In this document: positions 12,351-23,797 of the stretch, piece by piece
Layout: the number at the start of each line of letters is the position of its first letter
Numbering within the stretch: position 1 is the first letter of the stretch
DNA from: Apophysomyces variabilis
Lineage: Eukaryota > Mucoromycota > Mucoromycetes > Mucorales > Mucoraceae
Reading direction: 5' to 3'
Assembly (NCBI GenBank): GCA_002749535.1
Contig: MZZL01000398.1
Location: forward strand, 372,001 to 436,000
Length of the DNA stretch: 64,000 bases
Position numbers and translations under genes: made by a program
Notes under the pieces: generated by a model
Databases searched by the model: none
What the model was told of the DNA's origin: nothing
The model's input: only the letters and a program-made list of their open reading frames with translations

Positions 12351-14858
12351 ATGTTTTCTGTAAACACTCTTGCCAAGTCTATCAAGGTAAAAGAAGGGAG
12401 AAATGGTTCTGTCCATTCAAACACTTACACCTGCTTCAAATTCCCTGTGCGTTAAACAAATACAGACTCTACCGAATCGAGTGGGTGTCCGTCCATATGC
12501 TCAAGTAGCCAACTGGGCTAACCAGAAGGTTGCCATGTCCAACCTGGAAAAAGATCGTTATATCAACTATCAACGTATCGAAGACAATCTGGCCATTGTC
12601 CGTAGAAGGTAATATCATACCAAAAATGCTCTGTGCATCTTTGTTGATATCCTTTTTGGTTTTGGTTTTCTTTCTCATATAGACTAAATCGGCCTTTGAC
12701 CATGTCTGAGAAAGTCGTCTATGGTCATTTAGACGACGCAGAGAACCAGGATATTGAACGAGGCAAATCCTATCTCAAACTTCGTCCTGATCGCGTGGCC
12801 TGTCAAGATGCTACAGCCCAAATGGCTCTTTTGCAGTTTATGTCGGCAGGTCTTCCTAGCGTGGCCGTTCCGACCACTGTGCATTGTGATCACTTGATCC
12901 AAGCACAAGTAGGAGGTGCCAAGGATCTTGCGCGTGCAATCGATATAAACAAAGAAGTATATGATTTCTTGGCCACCTCTTCAGCCAAGTACAATATCGG
13001 TTTCTGGCGACCAGGATCAGGCATTATCCATCAAATTGTTCTGGAGAACTACGCCTTCCCCGGAGGACTTATGATTGGCACAGACTCGCATACTCCCAAT
13101 GCTGGTGGACTTGGTATGGTTGCTATCGGCGTAGGTGGTGCCGATGCGGTGGATGTCATGGCAGATCTTCCATGGGAACTGAAGTGTCCAAAGGTGATTG
13201 GCGTGAAACTCCATGGCAAGCTCAGTGGTTGGACATCTCCCAAAGACGTGATTCTCAAGGTCGCAGGGATTTTGACGGTCAAAGGTGGCACTGGCGCCAT
13301 CGTTGAGTATCATGGTGATGGTGTAAATTCGATCTCCTGTACTGGTATGGGTACGATCTGTAACATGGGCGCTGAGATCGGTGCCACCACTTCGATATTC
13401 CCTTTCAACAGTCGCATGAGCGACTATCTCCGAGCAACCAACCGTGGTGACATTGCCAAATATGCTGAGGCCTTTGCAGCTAACTTATGTGCGGACGAAG
13501 GCGCTCAATACGATGAGTTGATCGAGATTGATCTGGACAAACTTGAGCCACATATCAATGGCCCCTTCACCCCCGATCTGGCTACTCCACTCTCACAGTT
13601 CAAGCAGGCGGTAGAAGAAAAAGGCTGGCCGCGCGACTTCAAAGTGGCACTCATCGGCTCATGCACGAATTCATCGTACGAGGATATGGCTCGCTCCGCT
13701 TCTTTGGCACAGCAAGTCCTTGACCATGGTGGCAAAACCAAGTCTCAGTTCATCATCACACCTGGCTCTGAGCAAATCCGCGCAACCATTGAGCGGGATG
13801 GGATCATGGATGTTCTTACCAAAGCAGGTGGTGTGGTCCTAGCCAACGCGTGTGGCCCTTGTATCGGTCAATGGGATCGTAAGGATGTGAAGAAAGGCGA
13901 GAAGAATTCGATTATCACGTCCTACAACCGTAACTTCACTGGCAGAAACGATGCCAACCCCGCTACGCACGCCTTTGTTGCCTCACCTGAGATCGTCACT
14001 GCTATGGCTTTTGCGGGCGATTTGACGTTTAATCCGGCTACTGATTCCTTAACAGGTGCAGATGGCAAGCCCTACAAGCTAAAGCCCCCTACGGGAGATG
14101 AATTGCCACCTAGAGGTTATGATGCCGGTGAGGATACGTTCCAGCCTCCTCCAACCGACCGTCAAATGGTTAGTGTTGCGGTCGCACCAACGTCGAACCG
14201 ATTACAACTGTTGGAACCTTTTGACAAGTGGAATGGCAAAGATATTACCAACGTTCCTATTCTGATCAAAGTAAAGGGCAAATGTACGACCGATCATATT
14301 TCCATGGCCGGACCATGGCTCAAGTACCGTGGCCACTTGGACAATATTTCGAACAACATGCTGATCGGTGCCGTCAACAGTGAGAATGGTCAGGTTAACA
14401 GTGTCAAGAACTATCTCACGGGAGAGTATGCTCCTGTACCGGACGTTGCGCGAGACTACAAGAGGAACGGCATTAAATGGGTTGTTGTAGGTGATGAGAA
14501 CTATGGCGAGGGATCTTCGCGCGAGCACGCTGCACTCGAACCGAGATATTTGAACGGAGCGGCGATTATCACGAAATCGTTTGCTCGTATCCATGAAACC
14601 AATTTGAAGAAGCAGGGCATGTTGCCTCTCACCTTTGCCAATGCTGCTGATTATGACAAGGTCGAACCTGCCGACAAGGTCGATATCTTGGGTCTTACCG
14701 ACTTCCAAGAAGGAAAGCCATTGACCCTTCGTCTGCACAAGACAGATGGTAGAACTGAGGATATTCCACTCAACCATACTTTCAATGCAGGCCAAATTGA
14801 ATGGTTCAAGGCTGGTTCAGCCCTCAACCTCATGAGAAATAAGATTACAGGAGCTTAG
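12351..14858 (+). CDS. ACO1: Aconitate hydratase, mitochondrial
   Basis: Three exons: 12351-12386, 12466-12608, 12683-14858 (784 aa). It catalyses citrate to isocitrate via cis-aconitate in the TCA cycle, with a [4Fe-4S] cluster, in the matrix. Exon 1 encodes only 12 residues ([12 protein letters not shown]), the start of a presequence. Cluster ligands are visible in [11 protein letters not shown] and ACGPCIGQW. Other signatures are [34 protein letters not shown] and, in the swivel domain, [18 protein letters not shown]. Length is normal for fungal mitochondrial aconitase. Codon use is biased, as expected for a highly expressed gene. The 3' end is convergent with the sterol isomerase gene, with 81 bp between stops. 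Confidence 0.98.
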
Positions 14859-14922
14859 TTTTCCTTATTTTTCGTTTCTTCTCTTTTTTTCTTAATGGAC
14901 ATACCAAAAAAATAGGCAGCAA

Positions 14923-14928
14923 AATAAA
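14923..14928 (+). terminator. Probable aconitase poly(A) signal
   Basis: AATAAA lies 65 bp after the aconitase stop and 12 bp short of the convergent gene's stop codon, so the two 3' UTRs must overlap. Confidence 0.45.
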
Positions 14929-14939
14929 TCTTTTCGTTT

Positions 14940-15743
14940 TTATTCAGATTTGATCTGTTTCCTTAACGAGCCGGTAATGATAAAATAAGATCGGTAAGAC
15001 AGAATGATAGGGATCACAACCCACACCAAGTTAAAGAACTAAAGACACAAGTTAACCCATTTGAAACGATTTGCAAACCCGAAAAGGGGTCTTACTGCAA
15101 GATAGACGTAGAGATACAAAAAGTTGTCGGTCGTAAGATACTTTGAACCGTCCAACCACTATCAAAGCAGTTTTTTGTTATAGCATCAGTCTCTGTGAGT
15201 TCCTTTTTGATCGTTCTGTTTTGCAACATACTTCGGGCACAAAGGTGAACCATCCGCCAATCAGCTCAAAGACAGATACGATGATGATCCAGAGGTGTCT
15301 TGTAGGATCATTTCGACGTAACAAATAGAGAATATAAAGGCACATGGTGCCGGAGAAGGCAACAGTCATTAATTCGACAGCAACCACTGTAGGATCAGCA
15401 AATCCCCAGCGCAGATCTGCTTTTGCATAGTCTTTCCCTGTTAAAGCACGATATGAATGTTATGTTCGCGTTAATCTGCACTAGCCATAGCGGTTATATA
15501 AAGTAAAAGCTTACACATGTCTGCGAAAAAGCCTGTCCCAGCTTCGACCGTTCTTCCAAAGGTGCTGTGGTATACGAATGTACCCTCGATGATGAAATGA
15601 GTCAATGCATCAAAGGCGAACCAAATGAAAGTTAATTGATCTGTTTTATTAGCATGCGATGGTAGTAAAGCATGGACACTGATGATGGCGAAGAGGAACA
15701 ATCCAGCCATAAACGTAAGGGCGATGATGCTCTGAGTGTCCAT
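14940..15743 (-). CDS. EBP-type sterol delta8-delta7 isomerase (EXPERA family)
   Basis: Four exons on the minus strand: 15743-15515, 15437-15232, 15158-15096, 15038-14940 (198 aa). Hydrophobic segments give four to five membrane helices. EBP signatures are present: WFAFDALTHFIIEGTFVY (His and Glu of the active site in HFIIEG), ADMWKDYAKADLRW, ADPTVVAVELMTV (second catalytic Glu), FELIGGWFTFVPEWL, and FFNLVWVVIPIIL at the end. The enzyme moves the sterol C8 double bond to C7 in the ER. Ascomycetes use the unrelated ERG2 protein for this step, so an EBP-type gene is notable. All introns are GT-AG. A Met at 15830 would add 29 residues but is less likely. Confidence 0.88.
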
Positions 15744-16063
15744 GACGAAGAGAAGTAAAGGAAGAAGGAAAAAGGAACAACGGTTCTCAAATTCTGGGTT
15801 TTCGGAAGATGACCGAATAAGAAAAGGCATTTCACCTTCTTCCGTTAGTTCACTAAAGTATTGGTATCCTTCCTCTTTCCATACGTTCGCTCATATATTA
15901 ATCAGTTTAAAAAATACGCTCACTGTCCAAAAAAAAATTGCATCACGGTAAAACAAACGCTGTAGAGCTATATGTACCATTTGAGCTCCTCTGACAGATT
16001 GGATAAAAGGAACCAAATAGTTTTCTTTATTTCCCCAATTTCAACACGCTTAACACTGATCCA

Positions 16064-17152
16064 TTAACGCCTTCCTCGGCTTCGATTTCTTGGCGGCGTT
16101 CTACTGAAGCTACGACTCCTACCACGTCTAGGGGGAGTGATGCTTCGGCTACGACTGCGACTACGGCTTCGGCTTGGAGAGGGGCTACGCGTGCGACTAC
16201 GGCTGCGGCTGATGCTATCATAGCTACGGCTTCGACTTCTAGAATAACTGGGAGATCGACTGCGTGAGTACGAATATCTTCTACCGCGACGTATGGGTGA
16301 TCTGGATCGCGACTGTCGTCTACCACTGCCATAGTATCGATCTACGCCACCACGACGCATCGGAGGTGGAGGCCCACGTCGTCGGTACGAAGCAGGTGGG
16401 GAGATGTTACGTGCTGTAAGATAAAGAGATAATCAGTCTCCTATTCTTTCTTTCTTTCCGCTACATTGGGGATGCATTCACTTACATCGACGGCGTGGAG
16501 GTGGTGAAAGCGAAGGTGATCGACGTCTTGGTGGTGCCATGAGACATTCCAAACGCTGTCCGTCCAATTGACCCTGTTCATGTAAATTTAGATAAAAGCC
16601 CTTTCTGTAGACTCAAATATCTACGACATTACCCCATCCATATAGCTAATAGCTTTGTCAGCATCTTCTTGCGTTTCGTATTCAACGTAGGCTTTGCCCA
16701 TATTGGCATTCACTACGAAATGCATGTTCAACATTCTCATCCTCATACAGATGTCCATTGATATGGGAGCTTACATCGTTCATTGAATGGGAATTCAACG
16801 TGCTTAATGGTACCAAATTGTGAAAAGATCTCCTTTACATGGTCCGCCGTAACATTTCGCGTCAGTTTGGCAACAAGGACGATAATGCGGGGAGGGCTGA
16901 GCGAGCGTCGGCGACGAGGAGGAGATCGCGAACGCGAAAAAGAGCGCGAGCGCGAGCGACTGCGGCTGTACGAAGGTGAACGTGAATAAGGTGATCGTGA
17001 GCGGTCGTAAGACGGAGACCGACGTCTGCGCCGAGGAGAAGGTGATCTTGAATGGCGAGATCGAGAAATCGCCCTAAAGTATATATAGTTGTGAGTACTG
17101 TCAACTAGAAACGTTCTACTTCAAATCAGAATCGGATTTATGGAACATACAT
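16064..17152 (-). CDS. RNPS1-like SR protein (exon junction / ASAP complex)
   Basis: Exons on the minus strand: 17152-17151 (first two bases of the start codon only), 17073-16775, 16712-16633, 16573-16486, 16413-16064 (272 aa). No ATG opens the SR-rich second exon. Joining AT at 17152-17151 to the G at 17073, across a GTATGT...TTTAG intron, gives ATG GCG ATT TCT. The layout is an N-terminal RS domain ([11 protein letters not shown]), one RRM ([18 protein letters not shown] as RNP2 side, [17 protein letters not shown] as RNP1 side, then [13 protein letters not shown]), and a C-terminal RS/PR-rich tail. RNPS1 links splicing, export and mRNA surveillance in the nucleus. Its own pre-mRNA has four introns. 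Confidence 0.9.
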
Positions 17153-17332
17153 GATCTGGTCTGTGTGGATGAGCTAACAGGGAGAGAGAAACACACAACA
17201 AGCGCCAAAAATTTGGGCAAAAGACCAGCGGTCCTTCAAAAGTCACACGCCTTCTATTCTGATTGCTTTGCATTGGATATAGGTTCTTGTAAACAACATT
17301 AAATAGACTATGGAATACAAATTTGGAAAAAG

Positions 17333-18481
17333 CTATTCATCTCCTAGTCGTCTTCCTTGGCCAGGAAATGATCGTGATGACGTAGAAGAAGACACCCATG
17401 GTCCAGTAGTAGTTGCCGTCGAATCTTGGTTGGATATAGGAAGATATGATCCTTCGGCTTCATCTATACTCACAAAGCGTCTATTCTGGGTAATGGCACG
17501 AATCCACGAACGCTCCTCTAATCGATGACACATAGCAACTGAGGGCGTTAGGCCCGGGGGTAAACTGCCAGATGCATCTAAGGAAACAAATAAGTTCGTT
17601 AGAATTGCGCCCAAATAAGGGAGATTCAAACTGTCCCCATATCCTCTCTCTTCTTCAGTCCTTACAGAAATAGGCAATGCCAGCAATGATAAGATGTAGT
17701 GCAAGTGAAGTATCAGGAGCCAACAAGAAATAGAAAACGATAATTAGGCCAGGTATAATATTCCCAGGGATACGGAAGACGCCAAACAACCTGAACAAAC
17801 AAACTTTTTCTTGAGTTGCCATGATTTTTACCGTTTTTTTGATTGGTAGACACACTTACATGCGATCTTGTGCTTGGCCGTATTCTCTCTTTTCTTCTAT
17901 TACTTGACACACCGATAAAGCCACTGTCCATCCAGAAAGTCCAGCACATGTGTAAGAGTACAATGGGTAGCCCGTGTAACGAGACAGGTAGCCAAAAAGA
18001 CTGATCAGGAGAGTGTAGATCATGCCAGGAATTAATGTAAATAACAGCATCAGAAGCCACAATGAGTTGAGAGATCCATTTTTCTTCTCAAATAAAGGAA
18101 AATAAGGAAAAAGCAGCAAAAAGTGAGTCAATAAATACGAAAAAGCGAACGATGACAGAGGATAGAAGACAAGTCGTTGCACTGTTCAGCCAAAAAGAAA
18201 AAGAAGTATTAAAAAGTGGTCGATGCTTAGGATTATCTCAAGGACCGACCTTGCCAGTGTTCCAATACTTTCGCCGTGTTGAGGTAGAGATAACTACTGA
18301 CTGTCGAGGTATGTGCAAAACGACAAAGTAAATCAAGGACAGCCACTACGATGCTGACTACCAGCACTGCCGTGGTTACCAACGGCAGTGATGCAAAATA
18401 TTGTTTCACATGAGCAACGAATATTCGGGTACTTTCACCCAATCTCTCATGAGCTGTTGATGATGCTGGAGTACCCTCCAT
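17333..18481 (-). CDS. RBD2: Rhomboid intramembrane serine protease, RBD2-like
   Basis: Four exons on the minus strand: 18481-18250, 18181-17860, 17790-17666, 17577-17333 (307 aa). There are about six hydrophobic segments. The catalytic Ser160 lies in CAGLSGW and the catalytic His217 in SLALHLIIAG, the spacing seen in Rbd2. FPLFEKKNGSL matches the L1-loop region (LFE-x2-HG). A soluble C-terminal tail follows ASGSLPP, containing VAMCHRLEERSW. Fungal Rbd2 cleaves membrane-anchored factors in the Golgi (for example SREBP in fission yeast); the substrate here is unknown. The first donor, GTCGGT, is unusual but GT. The other introns have GTAAGT/GTAAGG donors and one has a CTAAC branch site. Confidence 0.87.
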
Positions 18482-18862
18482 GGTTCACCAAAACTTACAA
18501 AAGAAGGGCGGAGAAAGTTGAAATTTCCAGGGTTTGCACCGTCACCTCCCAAGAGATTTGCTTGGCCGAGCAGACAGTTGTCTCGCAGTCCGCCTGGCGC
18601 ATATACCTTCTTCTGGGCAAAACATTATCATGCAGGGTGTATCAAAAAGTTGAGTAAGACGACTATTTATTGTAACGCATCATAAAGCTCTGACTCCTTT
18701 TGATTCTGCGTAAGGCTTGAGTCATCTTAAAAGCAATGGTGCATGATTATTCGTAACGTTGTGTCTCTCCCGCCTGAGTAGACACAGGTGTGATATAGCT
18801 CATCCAGTAGCTATATCACAAATGCAAAATTTTAGAATGACGATTTTCCTGCGGATGAGGGT
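18482..18862. other. Spacer between the RBD2-like and Sec14-like genes
   Basis: Upstream region of the RBD2-like gene and downstream region of the Sec14-like gene, both on the minus strand. A direct pair of AGCTATATCA-like words lies near 18790-18820. Nothing coding is seen. Confidence 0.4.
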
Positions 18863-20158
18863 TTAATGATATTCTATGGTCTTGTATGGCGCTCCAGTAC
18901 GATTGAGTAAAGCAGTCCAATACTTCTCCAGATCGTAGCTAAAATGATAGCTACCTCCGAAATCGGTTTCCAGCTGATTTTCAGGGATATAATCCTTCAG
19001 ATAAACCCATTCGTTTGTAGTTGCCTTTGTGTCATTTTTGCCATCTGTATCATAAGCAAACTTAATTTTTGCCTTTGTCACAGGATCCATGAAGGGCGAA
19101 ATCAGTTTAAATGTGGCAAAGAAGAACCATGGTGCTAAAAAATCGATTACTCCCATCAGTGCTACTTTCTCACGCTGTAAATGCACACAACTTACACTTG
19201 ACCACAAAGGCAATACCTACTCGTACAAAAAGAACAGATAGAAAATCGTAAATATATACGTGACCAGAAAAGAAAAGGCGACTGACTAGAGGATCTTACC
19301 GAGTCTCTCTGGGTAATGGTTTCCAAGGATATCCAAAAACTTTTTGCAAGTTGCCACGCTAGGATTATGTGATGCAGAAGAATCCTTGAAATCCACGATG
19401 ATGGCGATGTTTTCGACTTTTTCGGGCATCAGCCGAATGCCGCGCTCGAGACTATATACAATATGTTTCACCTGACGTTCCGCATCCTTGGAATTTTGCA
19501 ACCGAGGTCGCATAATCCACACTGGCCGTCCACACTTATCAAACCCGTTGAAATACATTTTTCCAGTTTCTGCCTGAACCATTACATATCGGTCAGCAAG
19601 AATAAGGGTCAGATGAAATGAAGAGAGAACCGAAACAGAGAATGTGCTAGTCGAAACTCACCTCGGGTTTGATATAGTCCGGGTCCAGTTGATCCGGCCG
19701 ATAATCACGACGCCATTTCACGGTATTTTCCAACATCGTTTTGGCAGCCTAACATAGTTGTCCATTTTGCATAAAATATATATCAGACTATTCCAATCCT
19801 GAGATGCAAGGACACGCTTGCAAAGATACGAAAGAAAAGGAAGCACACAAAGGCCCAACAGTCAACTCACCTCAAAATCCCATTTCCGTGCCCGCATATA
19901 TCTTTTCATAGTTGCCTCTGTGAGAAACCCTTTCTCACTAGGATAATATTCGTGCGACTCGGGTAACATAATGGATTGCATGTATTTGTGCAGTTCGTTT
20001 ACTTTTTGTTGCTGGGAGGCATCCAAATCCGGGTGCACGGCCGGCGAGTACCCGGCGGGCGGTGTCAATATCGGTTCTTGAGTCACCAGTTCTTTGTCAG
20101 CAAAAGTTGGTGCCTTTTGACTTGGATTGGAATTGGATTTCAATCGAAATACATTCAT
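18863..20158 (-). CDS. CRAL-TRIO (Sec14-like) lipid transfer protein
   Basis: Five exons on the minus strand: 20158-19871, 19748-19662, 19573-19300, 19216-19196, 19134-18863 (313 aa). The CRAL-TRIO N-terminal helical part contains YMRARKWDFEAAKTMLENT (about 88-106). The lipid-binding lobe contains GFDKCGRPVWIMRPR, IAIIVDFKDSS, KKFLDILGNHYPERLG, then VVKSPWFFFATFKLISPFMDP. The end, YLKDYIPENQLETDFGGSY, matches the Sec14 C-terminal L-x2-E(Y/F)GG signature. Such proteins move phosphatidylinositol and other lipids between membranes; the ligand is unknown. Exon 4 is a 21-nt micro-exon (codons for IAFVVK) and is needed to keep the frame. Confidence 0.88.
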
Positions 20159-21297
20159 TATAAATAAAGTGGGAGGGAAGAAGAAGGAGAGAGGAAAGGA
20201 AGCGTAACCCTAAGGAAAAAAGCGGGGAGCTTATTTTATGGTAACAATGTAACGATCGCCGAAAAAAAAAAAGGCATTACTACGGAAGGAAATTCTTCCA
20301 TTTCTCGGGTTATTTTTCACTTCGACATGATTGGCTGAGTCCAAAAATGGACAATAAGATTACCCGTCTAAAGTTACTTAAACTTTTTACAATACTCCTC
20401 TTTCCCGTTTTCCGGCTTAAAACAAAAAAGTGAACACACAGCGTATATTATGCTTGCAAAGAAAGAATTAGCATGATACATACCCGTTCAACCAAATTAC
20501 CCGTACACCCCTCCCACTTTGTAACGGAACGCTCCTGTAAAGCGAGCGTTGGTTGGGTTACCGTGTCCTGGTACTCTTGTTCGCCATTGGCGACACTGCA
20601 TTCAGCATGTGATTGTTTACGTTGCTGCAGGGGCATTCTATGCAATTATGTTCAATATCAGTTAGCTTAAGTTTGTTAGACTTGAGTGATTCAAATCATC
20701 TTACAAATAACATCTAGATGAAAGTATTGCCGCAAGTAGTTTCTGTTTGGACGATGCAACTTTCGGTTATGCTCCTGTCTATAACAATTGATCTAAAAAA
20801 TGTATAGACTGAGTCTCGGAAAAAGAAGGAAAGGAAACTAGGGCATTTCTTTGGATATCCATAGTGATATCACATCTCAGTATTTAATAAGACACTGGCA
20901 GGCAGTTTTTATTACATGTCGATATTCGGTACGGCAATGAATGAATCGAGATCATACAAAGGGACCCTACCAAGGGCACTGTCCACTTTTTGCCCTATAT
21001 ACCAATGTACGGTAATCAATAGGACACCGCAAAATTTTTCAATTAGCTTGAGACAAATTTCTGAACTGATTTACGTCGATTATCCACCGGGCAAAGACAT
21101 ATTTGCTTTTGTCAATAAGCGAATCGGTCATACTTACTACAGTAGTGATATCAGAAGTCATGGAAGCCTCTGCCGCCGAAGCCCAGGACCCACGAATAAA
21201 CAGTCACTTGGATAAACATGGCTGTGCACTCACTGCGTTTCGTGTCCGTTCTCACTTACAACCCCTCTCCCCCTTGTCCTTTGTGGCACTACCTATT
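20159..21297. other. Divergent intergenic region between the Sec14-like gene and ATP1
   Basis: It contains both promoters. No exon, tRNA or repeat is recognised. A CT-rich stretch at 21262-21280 precedes the ATP1 start. Confidence 0.5.
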
Positions 21298-23253
21298 ATG
21301 CTAAGAAACGCTGCTCGCATTGCGCGCCCTGCCTTGGCTGCATTCGCCAGAAACCCCTCGGCTGTAAGTATTTACTTCTTTGTTTCCGGCTAGCACAGGC
21401 ACCCGAACACATACACATGCACACCCACACACACGCACACACACCGCGATACGCCCAAAACTTTCCTTTCCATGAAACAATCACTCTGTCCAACAATATT
21501 TGATCGAACTGCGCATTAACCTTGCGATCTATTTAGGTCCGTCTCAACCTTGGTGCTACTGCCGTCGCTTTGAGAAACTATGCATCCTCAAAGCCTTCTA
21601 CTTCCGAAGTGTCTTCCATTCTCGAGCAACGCATTTTGGGTGCTTCCTCAGAAGTTGACCTTCAAGAAACCGGTCGCGTCTTGTCTATTGGTGACGGTAT
21701 TGCTCGTGTCTATGGTTTAAAGAACGTTCAAGCCGAAGAGATGGTTGAATTCTCCAGCGGTCTTAAGGTAATGAGGATATGAAAAAGAGCAAAAAAAAAA
21801 AGGAAGATCGAGTGTTAAATATATCTTTCTGTGTAGGGTATGGCCCTTAACTTGGAACCTGACAACGTTGGTATTGTCGTCTTCGGTAACGATCGTTTGA
21901 TCAAGGAAGGTGATACTGTCAAGCGTACGGGTGCCATTGTCGATGTTCCCGTCGGTCCTGGTATCCTCGGTCGTGTTGTGGATGCTTTGGGTAACCCCAT
22001 TGATGGTAAGGGTCCTTTGGAGACTGTTGGCCGTTCGCGTGTTCAGGTCAAGGCTCCTGGTATCTTGCCCCGTCACTCTGTCAACGAGCCTATGCAGACT
22101 GGTATCAAGTCTGTTGATTCCATGGTCCCCATCGGTCGTGGTCAGCGTGAATTGATTATCGGTGATCGTCAGACTGGTAAGACCGCTGTCGCTCTCGACA
22201 CCATCTTGAACCAGAAGAACTGGAACAACGGCAGCGATGAATCCAAGAAGTTGTACTGTATCTACGTCGCTGTCGGTCAAAAGCGTTCTACTGTTGCTCA
22301 GCTTGTCAGAACCCTCGAGGAAAACGATGCCATGAAGTACACCACCGTCGTGGCTGCTACCGCCTCTGAGGCCGCCCCTCTTCAGTACCTTGCTCCTTTC
22401 TCTGGTGCTGCTTTTGGTGAATGGTTCCGTGACAACGGTCGCCACTCCTTGATCATCTATGACGATTTGTCTAAGCAGGCTGTTGCCTACCGTCAGATGT
22501 CCCTTTTGCTTCGTCGTCCTCCTGGTCGTGAAGCTTACCCTGGTGATGTCTTCTACCTCCACTCCCGTTTGTTGGAGCGTGCTGCCAAGATGAACAAGGA
22601 CTTTGGTTACGGTTCCATGACTGCCCTTCCCATCATGTAAGTAAAAAGTAAAGTTTGACGCGCCTGTGGAACATCCTATTGATCAATAAATCCTATTTTA
22701 TAGTGAGACTCAGGGTGGTGATGTGTCTGCTTACATTCCTACCAACGTCATTTCTATCACTGACGGTCAAATCTTCTTGGAAGCCGAATTGTTCTTCAAG
22801 GGTGTCCGTCCCGCCATTAACGTCGGTTTGTCCGTCTCTCGTGTCGGTTCCGCTGCCCAGACCAAGGCCATGAAGCAGGTTGCTGGTTCCTTGAAGCTTT
22901 TCTTGGCTCAGTACCGTGAAGTCGCTGCCTTTGCCCAGTTCGGTTCTGATTTGGATGCCTCCACTCAGTTCTTGTTGAACCGTGGTGCCCGTCTTACCGA
23001 GTTGTTGAAGCAGCCCCAGTACACTCCTCTTTCCATCCAGACCCAGGTTCCTATCGTCTTCGCTGGTGTCAATGGTTACCTTGACAAGCTCCCCGTCAAC
23101 AAAGTTGTCGACTGGGAAAAGGACTTCATTGCCCACATCCAATCCGAGCACAAGGATACTCTTGAGGAGATCCGCACCAAGGGCGTCTTGTCCAAGGAGT
23201 TGGAAACCAAGCTCCGTGAGATCTGTGACAACCACGTTAAGTCTTTCTTGTAA
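21298..23253 (+). CDS. ATP1: ATP synthase F1 subunit alpha, mitochondrial
   Basis: Four exons: 21298-21363, 21537-21767, 21837-22636, 22704-23253 (548 aa). A regulatory, nucleotide-binding subunit of the F1 head in the mitochondrial matrix. Residues 1-35 ([16 protein letters not shown]) are a classic presequence. The Walker A motif is GDRQTGKTA. Family signatures include [90 protein letters not shown] and the alpha/beta signature [17 protein letters not shown]. Codon use is extremely biased (GGT, GCC, CGT, AAG), unlike the neighbours, as expected for high expression. The first intron carries a (CA)-rich microsatellite at 21405-21445. Confidence 0.99.
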
Positions 23254-23293
23254 ATCGTGTAGTAATGGAGGACATATTGGCTATAACTCTGTA

Positions 23294-23307
23294 AAAATAA
23301 AATAAAA
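23294..23307 (+). terminator. Probable ATP1 poly(A) signal
   Basis: Overlapping AATAAA words (AAATAAAATAAA) lie about 45 bp after the ATP1 stop codon. Confidence 0.5.
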
Positions 23308-23797
23308 CTGCGAAATCAAAGAACTTGCCAAGGTTAAAATGGACATGGCGTTTAGTTTGGTTCATTTGTCAAATTCATAGAATATTCTATCCAGGAAATT
23401 GTGTTCTATGTATCACAACCATAGGATAGCTTCCCACGGCTGGCGACTGCTAGGTAGGATGATCTTTAGTGAAGGTGATGGCAGGCACAAGCGGACCTTG
23501 CTGCTCTCATTCACTGTGTTGATGGGATATGATTTTGTCAGGCTCAAGGCTTTAATCCTATCCCTATGTCGCTATCTCGGGGTAAGACATATCCTTGTAC
23601 CTTCTCTTTTTTCTGTTTCGATGACAGCGCCAGATTCCCGGTCCAAACTGACGCTGGCACCAAAAGATGGGATCGTTAGGAAGTATAGACGAGCTGAGGT
23701 TGAAAAAGGGTCAAAGAGGGGAATCCATGCCCCGCTTGCCTGGCTTTTCTTGACTTGATCCATTGCATAATCCCTAAGGGTCTCATTGTTCTGCTCA
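23308..23797. other. Intergenic between ATP1 and the F-box/EF-hand gene
   Basis: Short open frames on both strands show no family features. It presumably holds the promoter of the next gene. Confidence 0.4.

Noticed and set aside
14202..14795. 197-codon minus-strand frame opposite aconitase
   Set aside because: Shadow of the aconitase frame; no independent domain.
16027..16332. Ala/Val-rich frame over the RNPS1 tail
   Set aside because: Alternative-frame reading of Arg/Ser codons.
21717..22562. 281-codon minus-strand frame opposite ATP1
   Set aside because: It is a shadow created by the strong codon bias of ATP1.
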